Source: JACPNO01 sp963825405
GTDB lineage: Bacteria; Acidobacteriota; Terriglobia; Bryobacterales; Bryobacteraceae
NCBI GenBank assembly: GCA_963825405.1
Contig: CAWGTB010000005.1
Span: forward strand, 744,001 to 808,000
Length of the DNA: 64,000 bases
Reading direction: 5' to 3'
The position numbers and the translations under genes were made by a program. The notes beneath the pieces are model-generated. The model searched no databases and was not told where the DNA came from. It saw nothing but the letters and a program-made list of their open reading frames with translations. Each line of letters opens with the position of its first letter. Within the stretch, counting starts at the first letter, position 1. This document shows positions 38,540-47,418 of this stretch, piece after piece.

Positions 38540-39959
38540 TTAGCGTGTGACTGCCGGCGGCTCATTTTTCAATGTGGCCGTGCGCGGACGCCCGATGCAG
38601 GTGTAGTCGAAACCGGCATCGCGCGCCTGCTCAGGCTCGTACAAATTTCTTCCATCGACCAGAATCGGCTTGCGCCATGGAGCGCGCCATCTGCGCCAGA
38701 TCGAGTTTGCGGAACTCGTTCCACTCGGTCACCAGAACCACGGCATCGGCGCCGCTGGCTGCATCCAGCGCGGATTCGCAGTACTGGATTTTCAAGCCCG
38801 GGTTTTGCGCGCGGCAGGCCGGCATGGCGATCGGATCGTAAGCTTTCACGCGCGCGCCCATTTGCAGCAGGCGGTCGGCAATCTCCAGGCTGGGAGCATC
38901 GCGCAGATCGTCGGTCTCGGGCTTGAACGCCAGACCTAGCAGCGCAATGGTGCGGCCCTTGAGGATGAAAAGCTTTTCCTGGAGTTTCTGGATCACTAGT
39001 TGGCGTTGCGCTCGATTTACGGCCAGCGCCGCTTCGAGTAGGGGCGCCTTGCATCCGTACTCGGTCGCGGTGTGCAGCAGCGATTGAATGTCTTTGCCGA
39101 AGCAGCTTCCGCCCCAGCCGATTCCCGCGTTGAGGAAGCGTGAACCGATGCGCGAATCGAGACCGATGCCCGACATCACTTCCTTGGCGTCGGCGCCCAG
39201 GCGCTCGCAGAGATTTGCCATTTCGTTGGCGAATCCGATCTTCATCGCCAGAAACGTGTTGGCGGCGTACTTGATCATTTCCGCGCTGGTCAGGGTGGTC
39301 ATCACCAGCGGAACGCGGCTGAAATCGCGCGGACGCGGCAAGTTTTGCGGAGCGGTGAAGCGCTGCTCGATCAGCGGCTCGTACAGTTTGCGCAGCACTG
39401 CCATAGTGCGCTCATCCTCCGCGCCCAGCACGACGCGTTCGGGATAGAGCGAATCGGCGAGCGCGCTGCCTTCGCGCAGGAATTCCGGGTTGCTGGCTAC
39501 GCCGAAACTGATGCGCTTCTGATCTTCCGGATGCGCCTCGCGAATTCCCTCGCGCACCAGGGTGTCCACCAGGTTCCCCGAGCCCACCGGCACCGTGGAT
39601 TTATTGACGACGACGCGATAGCGCTCGCCGTCCATGCTGGCTCCGATGCTGCGCGCGGCGGCTTCCAGGAACGAGAGATCGGATTCGCCCGATGTGCGCG
39701 GCGGCGTTCCTACTGCGATGAAAATGACATCGCTCTCCGTGACCGGCGCTGCGAGGTCGGTGGTGAAATCGATCGAGCCCGCGCCCGGCGCCGCGATCAA
39801 CTCGGCAAGATGCGGTTCATAGATCGGCATCTCGCCGCGGGCGAGCTTTGCAACCTTGGCTGCGTCGGTGTCGACGCATGTCACGCGGTGGCCCAGGTAC
39901 GCAAGGCAGGCGCCCGTTACGGCGCCTACGTAGCCCGTTCCAATCACGGTTACCCGCAT
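38540..39959 (-). CDS. ugd: UDP-glucose 6-dehydrogenase, one frameshift
   Basis: About 473 residues from the ATG at 39959 (MRVTVIGTGYVG, Rossmann motif). It oxidises UDP-glucose to UDP-glucuronate with two NAD+, supplying exopolysaccharide precursors. Seen: VNKSTVPVGSG, ASNPEFLREGSAL, AEMIKYAANTFLAMKI (catalytic lysine), GIGWGGSCFGKDI (catalytic cysteine) and LLGLAFKPETDDLRDAPS. One extra G near 38683 breaks the frame in the NAD/UDP domain; after repair it reads MRKPILVDGRNLYEPEQARDAG and stops at 38540. Confidence 0.93.
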
Positions 39960-40047
39960 ACGTATGAATCGTAGCACGCAGTCCTAAAATGCGATCCTGG
40001 CCATAAGTTAGCTATTCTGGCTACTTCCGGCCCCGGTTTTTGCCCCC

Positions 40048-40722
40048 ATGCAGACCATTCTGGTAATCGACGACGACGAGAGCCTGCGCGACACAATCGG
40101 TGTCATGCTGGAGCAGGAAGGGTTTCGCGCGGTCCTCGAAGCGGACGGCAGAGCGGGATTCGAAAAGGCGCTTCTGCTGAAGCCCGACCTGGTTCTGGTG
40201 GATCTGCGCCTGCCGAGCATGAGCGGCGTCGACATCTGCAAACAGCTCCGCGCGGCGCAGATGAAAACGCCCATCATCGTGCTGAGCGCGCTCGGCGATG
40301 AAGTGGATAAAGTTCTCCTGCTCGAAATCGGCGCCGACGACTACGTGGTCAAGCCCTTCGGCTCCCGCGAGCTGCTGGCGCGGATTCGCGCGATCCTACG
40401 GCGCCTCGCGCCCGATGCCCACAAAATCATTCACTTCAGCGACACCGAAGTGGATTTCGAGCGGCGCATGGTAACGCGGCACGGCGAGGAACTGAAATTG
40501 ACACCCGCCGAATACAACCTGCTGACCTATTTCCTGCAGAATCCCGATCGGCCGCTGACGCGCGACATGATCCTGAATTCTGTCTGGGGCTACCAATCGT
40601 TCCCCAACACGCGCACGGTTGACGCGCACGTGGTCAAACTGCGCCAGAAGCTGGAACCCGATCCGAACACACCGCGCCATTTTCTGACCGTGCACGGCAT
40701 CGGTTACCGGTTCATTCCCTGA
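40048..40722 (+). CDS. OmpR/PhoB-family response regulator
   Basis: 224 residues. Receiver domain 1-118: acidic pocket D8-D10, phospho-acceptor D52 in VLVDLRLPSMSG, S79, and K101 in VVKPFG. A winged-helix DNA-binding domain follows (LTPAEYNLLTYFLQNPDRPLTRDMIL, TVDAHVVKLRQKLEPDP, TVHGIGYRF). Its natural target may be the tandem TTAACA repeat 50 bases downstream. First gene of the signalling module to 45094; the cognate kinase is probably the product at 43295. Confidence 0.93.
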   Translation: MQTILVIDDDESLRDTIGVMLEQEGFRAVLEADGRAGFEKALLLKPDLVLVDLRLPSMSGVDICKQLRAAQMKTPIIVLSALGDEVDKVLLLEIGADDYVVKPFGSRELLARIRAILRRLAPDAHKIIHFSDTEVDFERRMVTRHGEELKLTPAEYNLLTYFLQNPDRPLTRDMILNSVWGYQSFPNTRTVDAHVVKLRQKLEPDPNTPRHFLTVHGIGYRFIP

Positions 40723-40763
40723 GCCCCGGCGCCCAGGCCGATTTATGAAACAATCGAACGGAC

Positions 40764-40795
40764 GGCAGCTTTAACACTTTGTTAACATCGCTGCC
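40764..40795 (+). promoter_or_regulatory. Tandem TTAACA box inside an inverted repeat; putative regulator-binding site
   Basis: TTAACA occurs at 40771-40776 and again at 40782-40787, exactly 11 bases apart, the spacing used by PhoB/OmpR-type dimers for direct repeats on one DNA face. GGCAGC (40764-40769) and GCTGCC (40790-40795) flank it as an inverted repeat. The box lies in the only real gap of the module, 42 bases after the OmpR-type regulator gene and before the CheY-like gene. Confidence 0.5.
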
Positions 40796-40830
40796 GCATC
40801 GCGCGCAGCCAGGTTCGACAAAATGGAGCT

Positions 40831-41250
40831 GTGGTGGAATCCTCAGAACCCCGGAGCCGTACCGTATTGATCGTCGAAGATGCCGAGCCATCGGCGGCGA
40901 CGCTGGAGATCGCGCTGCTGGCGATACCAGGCGTCGCGGTGAGAGTGGTATCAGGCGCGCGCCAGGCCATCGAGATACTGGAGAACCCGGAGGCGCAAGT
41001 TCACGCGTTAGTCACCGATCTGCACATGCCACTGATGGATGGTTTTGAGCTGGTCGGAAAAGTGCGCTTGCCCGGCCGCTACCACTCCCTTCCCATTGTG
41101 GTGATCAGCGGCGACTCCGATCCGCGGACGCCCGAGCGTGTCTTTCGTCTGGGCGCCAATGCTTACTTCCCGAAGCCTTTCTCGCCCGCCCAGGTGCGGC
41201 GAAAAGTGGAGCAACTACTCAATGCGAATGATTCTGTCCGTGTCCCGTAG
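40831..41250 (+). CDS. Single-domain response regulator (CheY-like)
   Basis: 139 residues from a GTG. The receiver domain has the acidic pair E16-D17, phospho-acceptor D63 in LVTDLHMPLMDGFELV, S/T in VVISGDS and K115 in YFPKPFSPAQV. There is no output domain, so it may pass phosphate on or bind a partner protein. The downstream porin gene starts inside it (29-base overlap), indicating tight coupling. Confidence 0.85.
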   Translation: MVESSEPRSRTVLIVEDAEPSAATLEIALLAIPGVAVRVVSGARQAIEILENPEAQVHALVTDLHMPLMDGFELVGKVRLPGRYHSLPIVVISGDSDPRTPERVFRLGANAYFPKPFSPAQVRRKVEQLLNANDSVRVP

Positions 41251-42586
41251 TGTTGCCATTATCTGCGTCGTGTTCCTGTTTGCCGGCGTCAGTCCGCAGG
41301 CGGCGCGTGCACAGGCCGCCGATCCACTCAACCAGATTCTCGAGCGCCTGGAGCGTCTCGAGAAAGAGAATCACGAACTCGCGGAGGAGGTCCGCGCATT
41401 GCGGCGCGATCTCGCCGTCGCGCATACCGACTCAGGCGAACGCCTGGCCGCGGTCGAAGAGAAAGCCGCTATTCAGGAGAATCGCGTGGAAGAACAGGCG
41501 CAAACCAAAGTAGAATCCTCCCAGCGCCTGCCTATCAGAATCACCGGCATGATGCTGTTCAACACGTTTCTGAATTCGCGCCAAACCGGCGGCGTCGAAA
41601 GCCCGCAGGTGGCTCCGGCGAGTGGGGGCGCGCTCTCGGGTGGTGCCACGCTCCGCCAAACGCAATTGGGACTAGACTATCGCGGGTCGCAGACGCTGTG
41701 GGGCGGCCAGGTGCATGGCTCAGTGATGATGGATTTCTTTAGCGGCAACGGGCAAGGCTCCGATTCGCTGGTTCGCCTGCGCACGGCCCGATTGGACATT
41801 GACTGGGGGTCGACCAGTCTGATGGTCGGCCAGGACAAGTCGATCCTCTCGCCGCGTGAGCCCAATTCCCTGGCCAGCGTCGGCTATCCCGCCCTCAGCG
41901 ATTCCGGCAACCTCTGGCGCTGGGAGCCGCAGGTGCGTCTGGAACAACGCTTCCGGTTGGCCGACGATACCGGAATTCGCGCGCAAGTGAGCGTATTCGC
42001 CACCGACGAGACTTATTCCTATGTTCCAAGCACGGTGGCGATCCAGCCGTACCGTCCCGCGCTGCAAGGGCGCCTGGAACTCTGGCACCGCTTGGCGGGA
42101 GAGCACCGCCGCATTGCGATCGCCCCCGGCTTTCACACCTCCAGTACGCACGTTGCCGGAACCACTGTGCCTTCGCACATGTTTTCGGTGGACTGGTTCG
42201 CCAATCCCTGGAGCCGGCTGGAATTCAGCGGCACGTTTTTCACCGGACAAAACATTGCCAACCTGGGCGGCTTGTATCAGGGCTTCACGGTGTTTGGTCC
42301 GGGTTATGTGATTCCGGTGCATTCAACCGGCGGATGGGCGCAGTTGAGCTATCTTGCCACCCCGCGGCTCTCCTTCAATCTGTACAGTGGCCAGCAGGAT
42401 AATCGCGACAGAGATTTGTACTACACAGGGATCGGCAGGAATTTCAGCTACGCCGGGAATATGATGTATCGTCTTGCGCCCAACGTCATCGTGAGCCTCG
42501 AATCCGGCCAGGTGCGCACGCTGTATTTGGGACGTGGTAACCAATTGAACAATCGCTATGACCTGGCTTTTGCATATCTGTTCTAG
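41222..42586 (+). CDS. Outer-membrane beta-barrel (porin-like) protein with N-terminal coiled coil
   Basis: 454 residues from the ATG at 41222. A signal peptide ending ARAQAADP is followed by a coiled coil of about 40 residues (ILERLERLEKENHELAEEVRALRRDL), then about 350 residues of alternating beta strands ending in a C-terminal aromatic residue (YDLAFAYLF), the usual barrel signal. The layout resembles porins with an N-terminal trimerising helix. No ligand can be assigned. Overlaps the CheY-like gene upstream and the cupredoxin-like gene downstream by 29 bases each. Confidence 0.75.
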   Translation: MRMILSVSRSVAIICVVFLFAGVSPQAARAQAADPLNQILERLERLEKENHELAEEVRALRRDLAVAHTDSGERLAAVEEKAAIQENRVEEQAQTKVESSQRLPIRITGMMLFNTFLNSRQTGGVESPQVAPASGGALSGGATLRQTQLGLDYRGSQTLWGGQVHGSVMMDFFSGNGQGSDSLVRLRTARLDIDWGSTSLMVGQDKSILSPREPNSLASVGYPALSDSGNLWRWEPQVRLEQRFRLADDTGIRAQVSVFATDETYSYVPSTVAIQPYRPALQGRLELWHRLAGEHRRIAIAPGFHTSSTHVAGTTVPSHMFSVDWFANPWSRLEFSGTFFTGQNIANLGGLYQGFTVFGPGYVIPVHSTGGWAQLSYLATPRLSFNLYSGQQDNRDRDLYYTGIGRNFSYAGNMMYRLAPNVIVSLESGQVRTLYLGRGNQLNNRYDLAFAYLF

Positions 42587-43298
42587 CAGCCTCTTCATCC
42601 TCGCCTGGATAGCAGGGCCGTTGGCTGCATCCTCGGTGCGCGGACAAGTGGAGCTTGTGGATTCCCGTTCCAGCAGCGTGCGCAAGTATAAAGACTATGC
42701 GGGAGTGGTGGTCTGGCTGGAGTCTGTCTCTCCAGCGGCCAGCCGTCCCCCCGCATCCGGCGCACCACCGGTTTTCGAAATGAAGCAAAAGGACAAAATG
42801 TTTGTCCCGCACGTGCTGGCTATTCCGGTGGGAGCTGCGGTGGCGTTTCCCAATCTCGATCCGATTTTCCACAACGCTTTTTCGAATTTCAACGGGCAGC
42901 TTTTCGATGTCGGCCTTTACAGGCCGGGTACCAGCCGTACGGTTCGCTTTCAGCGGGAAGGCGTCGTGCGGGTGTTCTGCAATATTCATCCCACCATGAG
43001 CGCCGTCATCATGGTGCTCAAGGAACCGTACTTCGCTATTTCGGGAAAAACGGGAGCCTTCGAAATTTCCGGCGTGCCGGCGGGCGAATACCGCCTCCAT
43101 ATGTTTCATGAACGGTCAACGGCCGAAGCGCTGCAATCCGTCGAGCGCCAGATCGTGGTGCAGGACACTGCCGTGGTGCTGCCGCTCATTCAGATCTCGG
43201 AAGCCGGATATCTATCGGCTCCGCACACCAACAAGTACGGCAAGCCCTATCCGCGCGTGATCGAAGATCACCGCATCTATCAGGAATCGGACCAATGA
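42558..43298 (+). CDS. Secreted cupredoxin-like (plastocyanin-type) protein
   Basis: 246 residues with a signal peptide (residues 1-25). Residues 45-155 resemble blue-copper proteins: H105 in DPIFHNAFS, and C141-N-I-H144-P-T-M147 give the His-Cys-His-Met set of a type 1 copper site. A carboxypeptidase-regulatory-like beta domain (FEISGVPAGEYRLHMFHE) follows. It may bind copper in the periplasm and report redox or metal status to the sensor kinase encoded next, whose start overlaps the stop by 4 bases. Confidence 0.75.
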   Translation: MTWLLHICSSSLFILAWIAGPLAASSVRGQVELVDSRSSSVRKYKDYAGVVVWLESVSPAASRPPASGAPPVFEMKQKDKMFVPHVLAIPVGAAVAFPNLDPIFHNAFSNFNGQLFDVGLYRPGTSRTVRFQREGVVRVFCNIHPTMSAVIMVLKEPYFAISGKTGAFEISGVPAGEYRLHMFHERSTAEALQSVERQIVVQDTAVVLPLIQISEAGYLSAPHTNKYGKPYPRVIEDHRIYQESDQ

Positions 43299-45094
43299 GG
43301 CTTCCGCGTTTTTCCCGGCTTTCGCTGCTCTGGAAGATTTTGCTGTCGACATCAGTGGCAATTACCGCGTTGTTCACCATCGCCGGGTGGATGGTGCTCC
43401 ATGATGCGCTTGAGACTACAACTCGCGGCCTTGAAGAGGAAGTGCAAGCCAGCTTCCAGGCGTATCGTTCGCTGTGGCAATCGCGCGCCGAAAAGCTGGC
43501 GTCGATGAGCCTCATTCTCAGCGCGATGTCCGATGTGCGCGCGGCCTTCAGCACCGGGGATCAGGCCACCATCCGCGACACCGCCGGCGAGTTGTGGGCG
43601 CGGGTTTCCGAAGAAAACGCCTTGTTTCTGGTGACAGATCCCAAAGGCAAACCGATTGCCTCTCTCAGCGGCATTCCTGACCAGGGCTTGTGGGGCCATT
43701 CCACGCTGGTGCCGGCCGCGTCCAAACGATTTCCCCGGCAAACCTCAGGAATCATTCCGGCAGGCGGCTATCTTTATCAGGTTGCCGTGACGCCGGTCTA
43801 CGTACAGTCGGCGCGCGGCCTGGCACTGCTCAACGTACTGGTTGCCGGAAACCGCGTGGATGCTTTGGTGGCCCAGCGGTTGAAGGAAGCCACCGGCGGC
43901 AGCGAGTTTTTGTTTTTGTCCGGAGGGCAGGTGATGGCGTCGACCCTCAATCCACGCGCCACCGCCGAGCTGGCAAGGAAACTGGTGGCGAGTGCGGGCG
44001 GCCCCGCGGCGGCGCGCATCAGCGATGGCGTCATCGAGTATGCGCCGCTCATGACGCCACTCGAAGACATCGAGGGCAAGCCGATCGGCGAGTTATGGAT
44101 TCTGCGATCGTTTGAGAACGCCCGTCAGCGGCTGGCGGTGTTGCGCCGCAACATGATTCTGCTGGGCCTGGCGGCAGTGCTGGTCGGTCTCGCACTCACG
44201 TATCTTTTGGCGCGAAAAATCGTGCGGCCAGTGGAAACACTGGATCGCGCCGCCGCGGAAGTTTCGCGCCAAAATTACGACTATCGCGTGCCAGTAGAAG
44301 GCCTGGACGAGCTCGGCCGCCTGGCGCAAACTTTCAACGACATGTGTACTTCGATTCAAAGCGCGCGCCAGGAGCTGATCCGCCATGAACGCATTTCGAC
44401 CATCGGCCGGCTTTCCAGCTCCATCGTGCACGACCTGCGCAATCCCCTGGCGGCGATTTACGGCGGCTCCGAGATGCTGGTGGATTCGGACTTGGCGCCG
44501 GCGCAGGTGAAGCGTCTGGCGGCCAATCTTTATCGTGCTTCGCGGCGCATTCAGGAATTACTGCAGGACCTGGTCAACGTGGGGCGCGGCAAGACCGAGG
44601 GCGCCGAGATTTGCCGGCTGGGCGAAGTAGCCAGGGCTGCCGTTGAGTCGCTCGCGGCGACGGCGGAAGCGCAGAGTGTCAGCGTGCTCGTTGACGTTCC
44701 GGACTCCATCGAGCTGCCCTTGGAGCGCGCCCGCATGGAGCGGGTCTTCATCAATCTAATTTCCAACGCGCTGGAGGCCATGCCTGCGGGCGGAGCCGTT
44801 CGTATCGCCGCGACCCTCGAAGAGCACGCCGCGCTGGTCGAAGTGAGCGATAATGGGCCGGGCATCGCGCCCCAGGTGCAAGCACACATGTTCCAGCCTT
44901 TCGCGAGTTCCGGCAAGAAAGACGGTTTGGGATTAGGCCTCGCGCTCTCCCGGCAGACCGTGCTCGATCACGGCGGCGATATGTGGGTGGAATCGAAACC
45001 TGGCCTGGGCGCGCACTTTCTCTTTCGGCTGCCGTTGGAGAAGCCGGCTATGTCAGCCGCGAGGCAGGTGGCGTCATCGCTGCAGCAGGTCTAG
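43295..45094 (+). CDS. Membrane sensor histidine kinase (periplasmic sensor, HAMP, HisKA, HATPase)
   Basis: 599 residues. TM1 about 13-35, a large periplasmic sensor domain about 36-280 with Cache-like features (ENALFLVTDPKGKPIASLSG), TM2 about 287-310, HAMP to about 365, then HisKA with the phospho-acceptor H379 in SSSIVHDLRNPLAAI. ATPase motifs: NLISNALEAMPAGG (N box), VSDNGPGIAP (G1), GKKDGLGLGLALSRQTV (G2). It likely phosphorylates the two response regulators of the module. It is the last gene of the coupled run. Confidence 0.93.
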   Translation: MRLPRFSRLSLLWKILLSTSVAITALFTIAGWMVLHDALETTTRGLEEEVQASFQAYRSLWQSRAEKLASMSLILSAMSDVRAAFSTGDQATIRDTAGELWARVSEENALFLVTDPKGKPIASLSGIPDQGLWGHSTLVPAASKRFPRQTSGIIPAGGYLYQVAVTPVYVQSARGLALLNVLVAGNRVDALVAQRLKEATGGSEFLFLSGGQVMASTLNPRATAELARKLVASAGGPAAARISDGVIEYAPLMTPLEDIEGKPIGELWILRSFENARQRLAVLRRNMILLGLAAVLVGLALTYLLARKIVRPVETLDRAAAEVSRQNYDYRVPVEGLDELGRLAQTFNDMCTSIQSARQELIRHERISTIGRLSSSIVHDLRNPLAAIYGGSEMLVDSDLAPAQVKRLAANLYRASRRIQELLQDLVNVGRGKTEGAEICRLGEVARAAVESLAATAEAQSVSVLVDVPDSIELPLERARMERVFINLISNALEAMPAGGAVRIAATLEEHAALVEVSDNGPGIAPQVQAHMFQPFASSGKKDGLGLGLALSRQTVLDHGGDMWVESKPGLGAHFLFRLPLEKPAMSAARQVASSLQQV

Positions 45095-45098
45095 CGGT

Positions 45099-45404
45099 CT
45101 AATTGTGACGGCCGTTGGTGCCTTTTTTTAGGAAGGCTTCCATGAAGCGATCGAACTTCTTGTCAGTGCGATGTTGTGATTCGATCAGAGCTTTGAGTCG
45201 CTCATCGGTAGCCGCCATCGCCTGTTCCGTGCGCTTCTGGGCGGCGGCCAAGGCATTCACTCTCTTGTCCGTGGCCAGCATGGCTTTCGCGCCCATGCGC
45301 ATCAGCTTGGTAATTCCATCCAAGCGTTTGTCGATTCGATCCATACGGACCTCGGCTCGAGCCTGATGTTCCAACAGAAACTCGATCGTCTTTTCGACGT
45401 TCAT
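45099..45404 (-). CDS. Small coiled-coil protein
   Basis: 101 residues from the ATG at 45404 (MNVEKTIEFLLEHQARAEVRM). Heptad-like repeats run through most of the protein (RIDKRLDGITKLM, TDKRVNALAAAQKRTEQAMAATDERLKALIESQHRTDKKF), with repeated TD(K/E)R units about 18-22 residues apart. No signal peptide. Similar short proteins are common in Acidobacteria; their role is unknown. Convergent with the sensor kinase, 4 bases apart. Confidence 0.6.
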   Translation of the reverse strand: MNVEKTIEFLLEHQARAEVRMDRIDKRLDGITKLMRMGAKAMLATDKRVNALAAAQKRTEQAMAATDERLKALIESQHRTDKKFDRFMEAFLKKGTNGRHN

Positions 45405-45418
45405 GTAGCCATCGTAGC

Positions 45419-46384
45419 TTACCTGGCCACGAGCGGAGCTACTACTCGATCCAGCTCCGCGTCGGTCCATGCGGCAACCTTGACGTTCTTGTGCAGCGTC
45501 CAGCGCTCCACATGTTCCAGCGTCTTGCCCGGCTCGATCTTGGTGATGGGCCCCAGGGTTTCGATCTCCAGAAATTCCGCATTGGTGAACGTTTCGAACG
45601 AGCATCCGAAATCCGGATACTGCTTCTTCGCATCGGCCTCATAGTGTTTGATGAACAGATCGGAGCCCAGCAGGTACGCGCCCCAGGTGTGAGGATTGAA
45701 CGTGCCCAGCTTCTGCGGCTGCCCGGTGTTCTTGGCGTCCTGGCGCAGCATCAGGTACTTCTTCGTGTACGTCCAGCGATTGTCGGTGAGATCGGTGAAA
45801 GCCCACATGGTGAGCGGATTGGTCGCGGCCAGCACTTCGGGATGCGTGCCTCGCGGCGGGAATCCGTGAATGCCCGTGCCACCCTGCGCCATCATGGTGA
45901 GCGCCCAGGCAGCCCACTCCACGGCCTTGGCGTTCGTGTTGCGGATGCGATGCACCAGCTCCACCGCCGAACCCGTGGGCGACAGTTTCACAATAATCTG
46001 CTTTTCGAGGCCGGTCAGCGGTTCTACCGGCTCGGTGGCTTCAAGCACATTGCCCTTGACCACCACTTTGATCGGGCCATTATCCGGCGCGTAGGTTTTT
46101 TCGCGATCCTCCGGCGCAACCCAGATGCGGTGGCCGCCGCGCAATTGCCACGCCGCCTCGCCAGATTTGCCCAGTCCGTCGGCAAATTCCTTGAAAAGGT
46201 TTTGGCCGTTCACAAAGCCGTAGCGCATCACGCGCGGGCCGATATCGCTGGTGACCATTAGTTCGACTTCACCATTCGAAATCCGATAGGTGTTGGGCCA
46301 ACCTTTGTAGTTCGTTTTGTCGATTTTGACGGCTGCAGAGGCGGTCATAGTTAGGGCGATCGCGATGGACAGTGTTCTAGTCAT
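45419..46384 (-). CDS. Secreted DUF4380 family protein
   Basis: 321 residues with a signal peptide (residues 1-18). The DUF4380 pattern is clear: TYRISNGEVELMVTSDIGPRVMRYGF near residue 32, GGHRIWVAPED near 83, and WAAWALTMMAQGG near 158. The fold is predicted to be an aldose-epimerase-like beta sandwich. No function has been shown for the family. Upstream of the 45404 gene on the same strand. Confidence 0.8.
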   Translation of the reverse strand: MTRTLSIAIALTMTASAAVKIDKTNYKGWPNTYRISNGEVELMVTSDIGPRVMRYGFVNGQNLFKEFADGLGKSGEAAWQLRGGHRIWVAPEDREKTYAPDNGPIKVVVKGNVLEATEPVEPLTGLEKQIIVKLSPTGSAVELVHRIRNTNAKAVEWAAWALTMMAQGGTGIHGFPPRGTHPEVLAATNPLTMWAFTDLTDNRWTYTKKYLMLRQDAKNTGQPQKLGTFNPHTWGAYLLGSDLFIKHYEADAKKQYPDFGCSFETFTNAEFLEIETLGPITKIEPGKTLEHVERWTLHKNVKVAAWTDAELDRVVAPLVAR

Positions 46385-46401
46385 CGACTCGCTATTATGC
46401 C

Positions 46402-47418
46402 TTAGTTCTTCACGGCAAGCACGGCGTCGAGCGGAGCGCCGGTCGAATGTCCCTCAACGGTGCTGAAGCCTGCGGCGCGCAGCAGAGCCTCGTACTCGAG
46501 CAAATTGCGCTCGCGGCCCTCGGTGCAAACCAGCATATTCAGCGATTGCATATTGGCCCACATAGGGCCGGTTTTATCTTCCTGCAGGAGTTTTTCGGCG
46601 ATCAGCAGGGCGCCGCCGGACGGCAGGCGCGCGTAAATCTTGGCCAGCAGGGTGTGGATCTTTTCTTCGGACCAATCATGCAAGATGCGCGAGACGGCGA
46701 ACAGGTCGGCTTCGGGCAGGGCGTCGTGGAAAAAATCTCCGGGAATCAGTTCCACGCGCGCCGCCACCGATGTCTTCGCCACCTCCTCGCGCGCGATTTG
46801 GATAACCACTGGTAGATCAAACACGGCCGCGCGCATATTCGGATAGCGCTCGCAGGCCGCCACAGCCAGGTGGCCGGTCGCGCCACCCAGATCCACTAGG
46901 CGGCGGAAGCGGCTGAGATCGAAGCTCGCCACCACGGCGGGCGAACTCAGCAAGCCGTAGCCGTGCATGCCTATCAGGAACATGCGCTTGTCCTGCTCGG
47001 TGCGGAAGAAATGATCGAATATGCCAGTGCCTTCGAGGCCGTAAGCCTGCCGCCAGCGATGTCCGCCCTCGCGCACAGCGTCTTCCAGAAATCCCCACAG
47101 CCGGTAGAGGACTTCGTTGGAATATTGGATGTACCCGGTCATCGCCTGCGGGCTGCGCCGCGCCAGATACGCCGCCGCCACCGGCTGGTTGGCATAGACC
47201 GAGCCTTGTTTGCCCAAAAGCGATAGACCCACGCAGGCGTCCAGCAGACGCTCCAGCGCGCCAGCGTCTGCGCCGATATGCTTCGCCAGCATGGCGGCGG
47301 TGGCGGGACCCTCATCCAGGCGATCGAACACGCCCAGCGAGACCGCGGCGAACATGGACTTCGAACGGCGGAAGGCTTCGATGAGATCGAGTACAGGAGC
47401 GGGATCGGGTGTGGTCAT
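46402..47418 (-). CDS. SAM-dependent O-methyltransferase, plant-type/CrtF-like (PF00891)
   Basis: 338 residues. An N-terminal dimerisation winged helix (MFAAVSLGVFDRLDEGPATAAMLAKHI) precedes the Rossmann methyltransferase domain: motif I LVDLGGATGHLAVAACE, then RVELIPGDFFHDALPEADLF and ILHDWSEEKIHTLL with the general-base histidine/aspartate area. Family members methylate hydroxyl groups of small molecules such as carotenoids or polyketides. It overlaps thiL by 4 bases, so the two are co-translated, although no thiamine role is obvious. Confidence 0.85.
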   Translation of the reverse strand: MTTPDPAPVLDLIEAFRRSKSMFAAVSLGVFDRLDEGPATAAMLAKHIGADAGALERLLDACVGLSLLGKQGSVYANQPVAAAYLARRSPQAMTGYIQYSNEVLYRLWGFLEDAVREGGHRWRQAYGLEGTGIFDHFFRTEQDKRMFLIGMHGYGLLSSPAVVASFDLSRFRRLVDLGGATGHLAVAACERYPNMRAAVFDLPVVIQIAREEVAKTSVAARVELIPGDFFHDALPEADLFAVSRILHDWSEEKIHTLLAKIYARLPSGGALLIAEKLLQEDKTGPMWANMQSLNMLVCTEGRERNLLEYEALLRAAGFSTVEGHSTGAPLDAVLAVKN

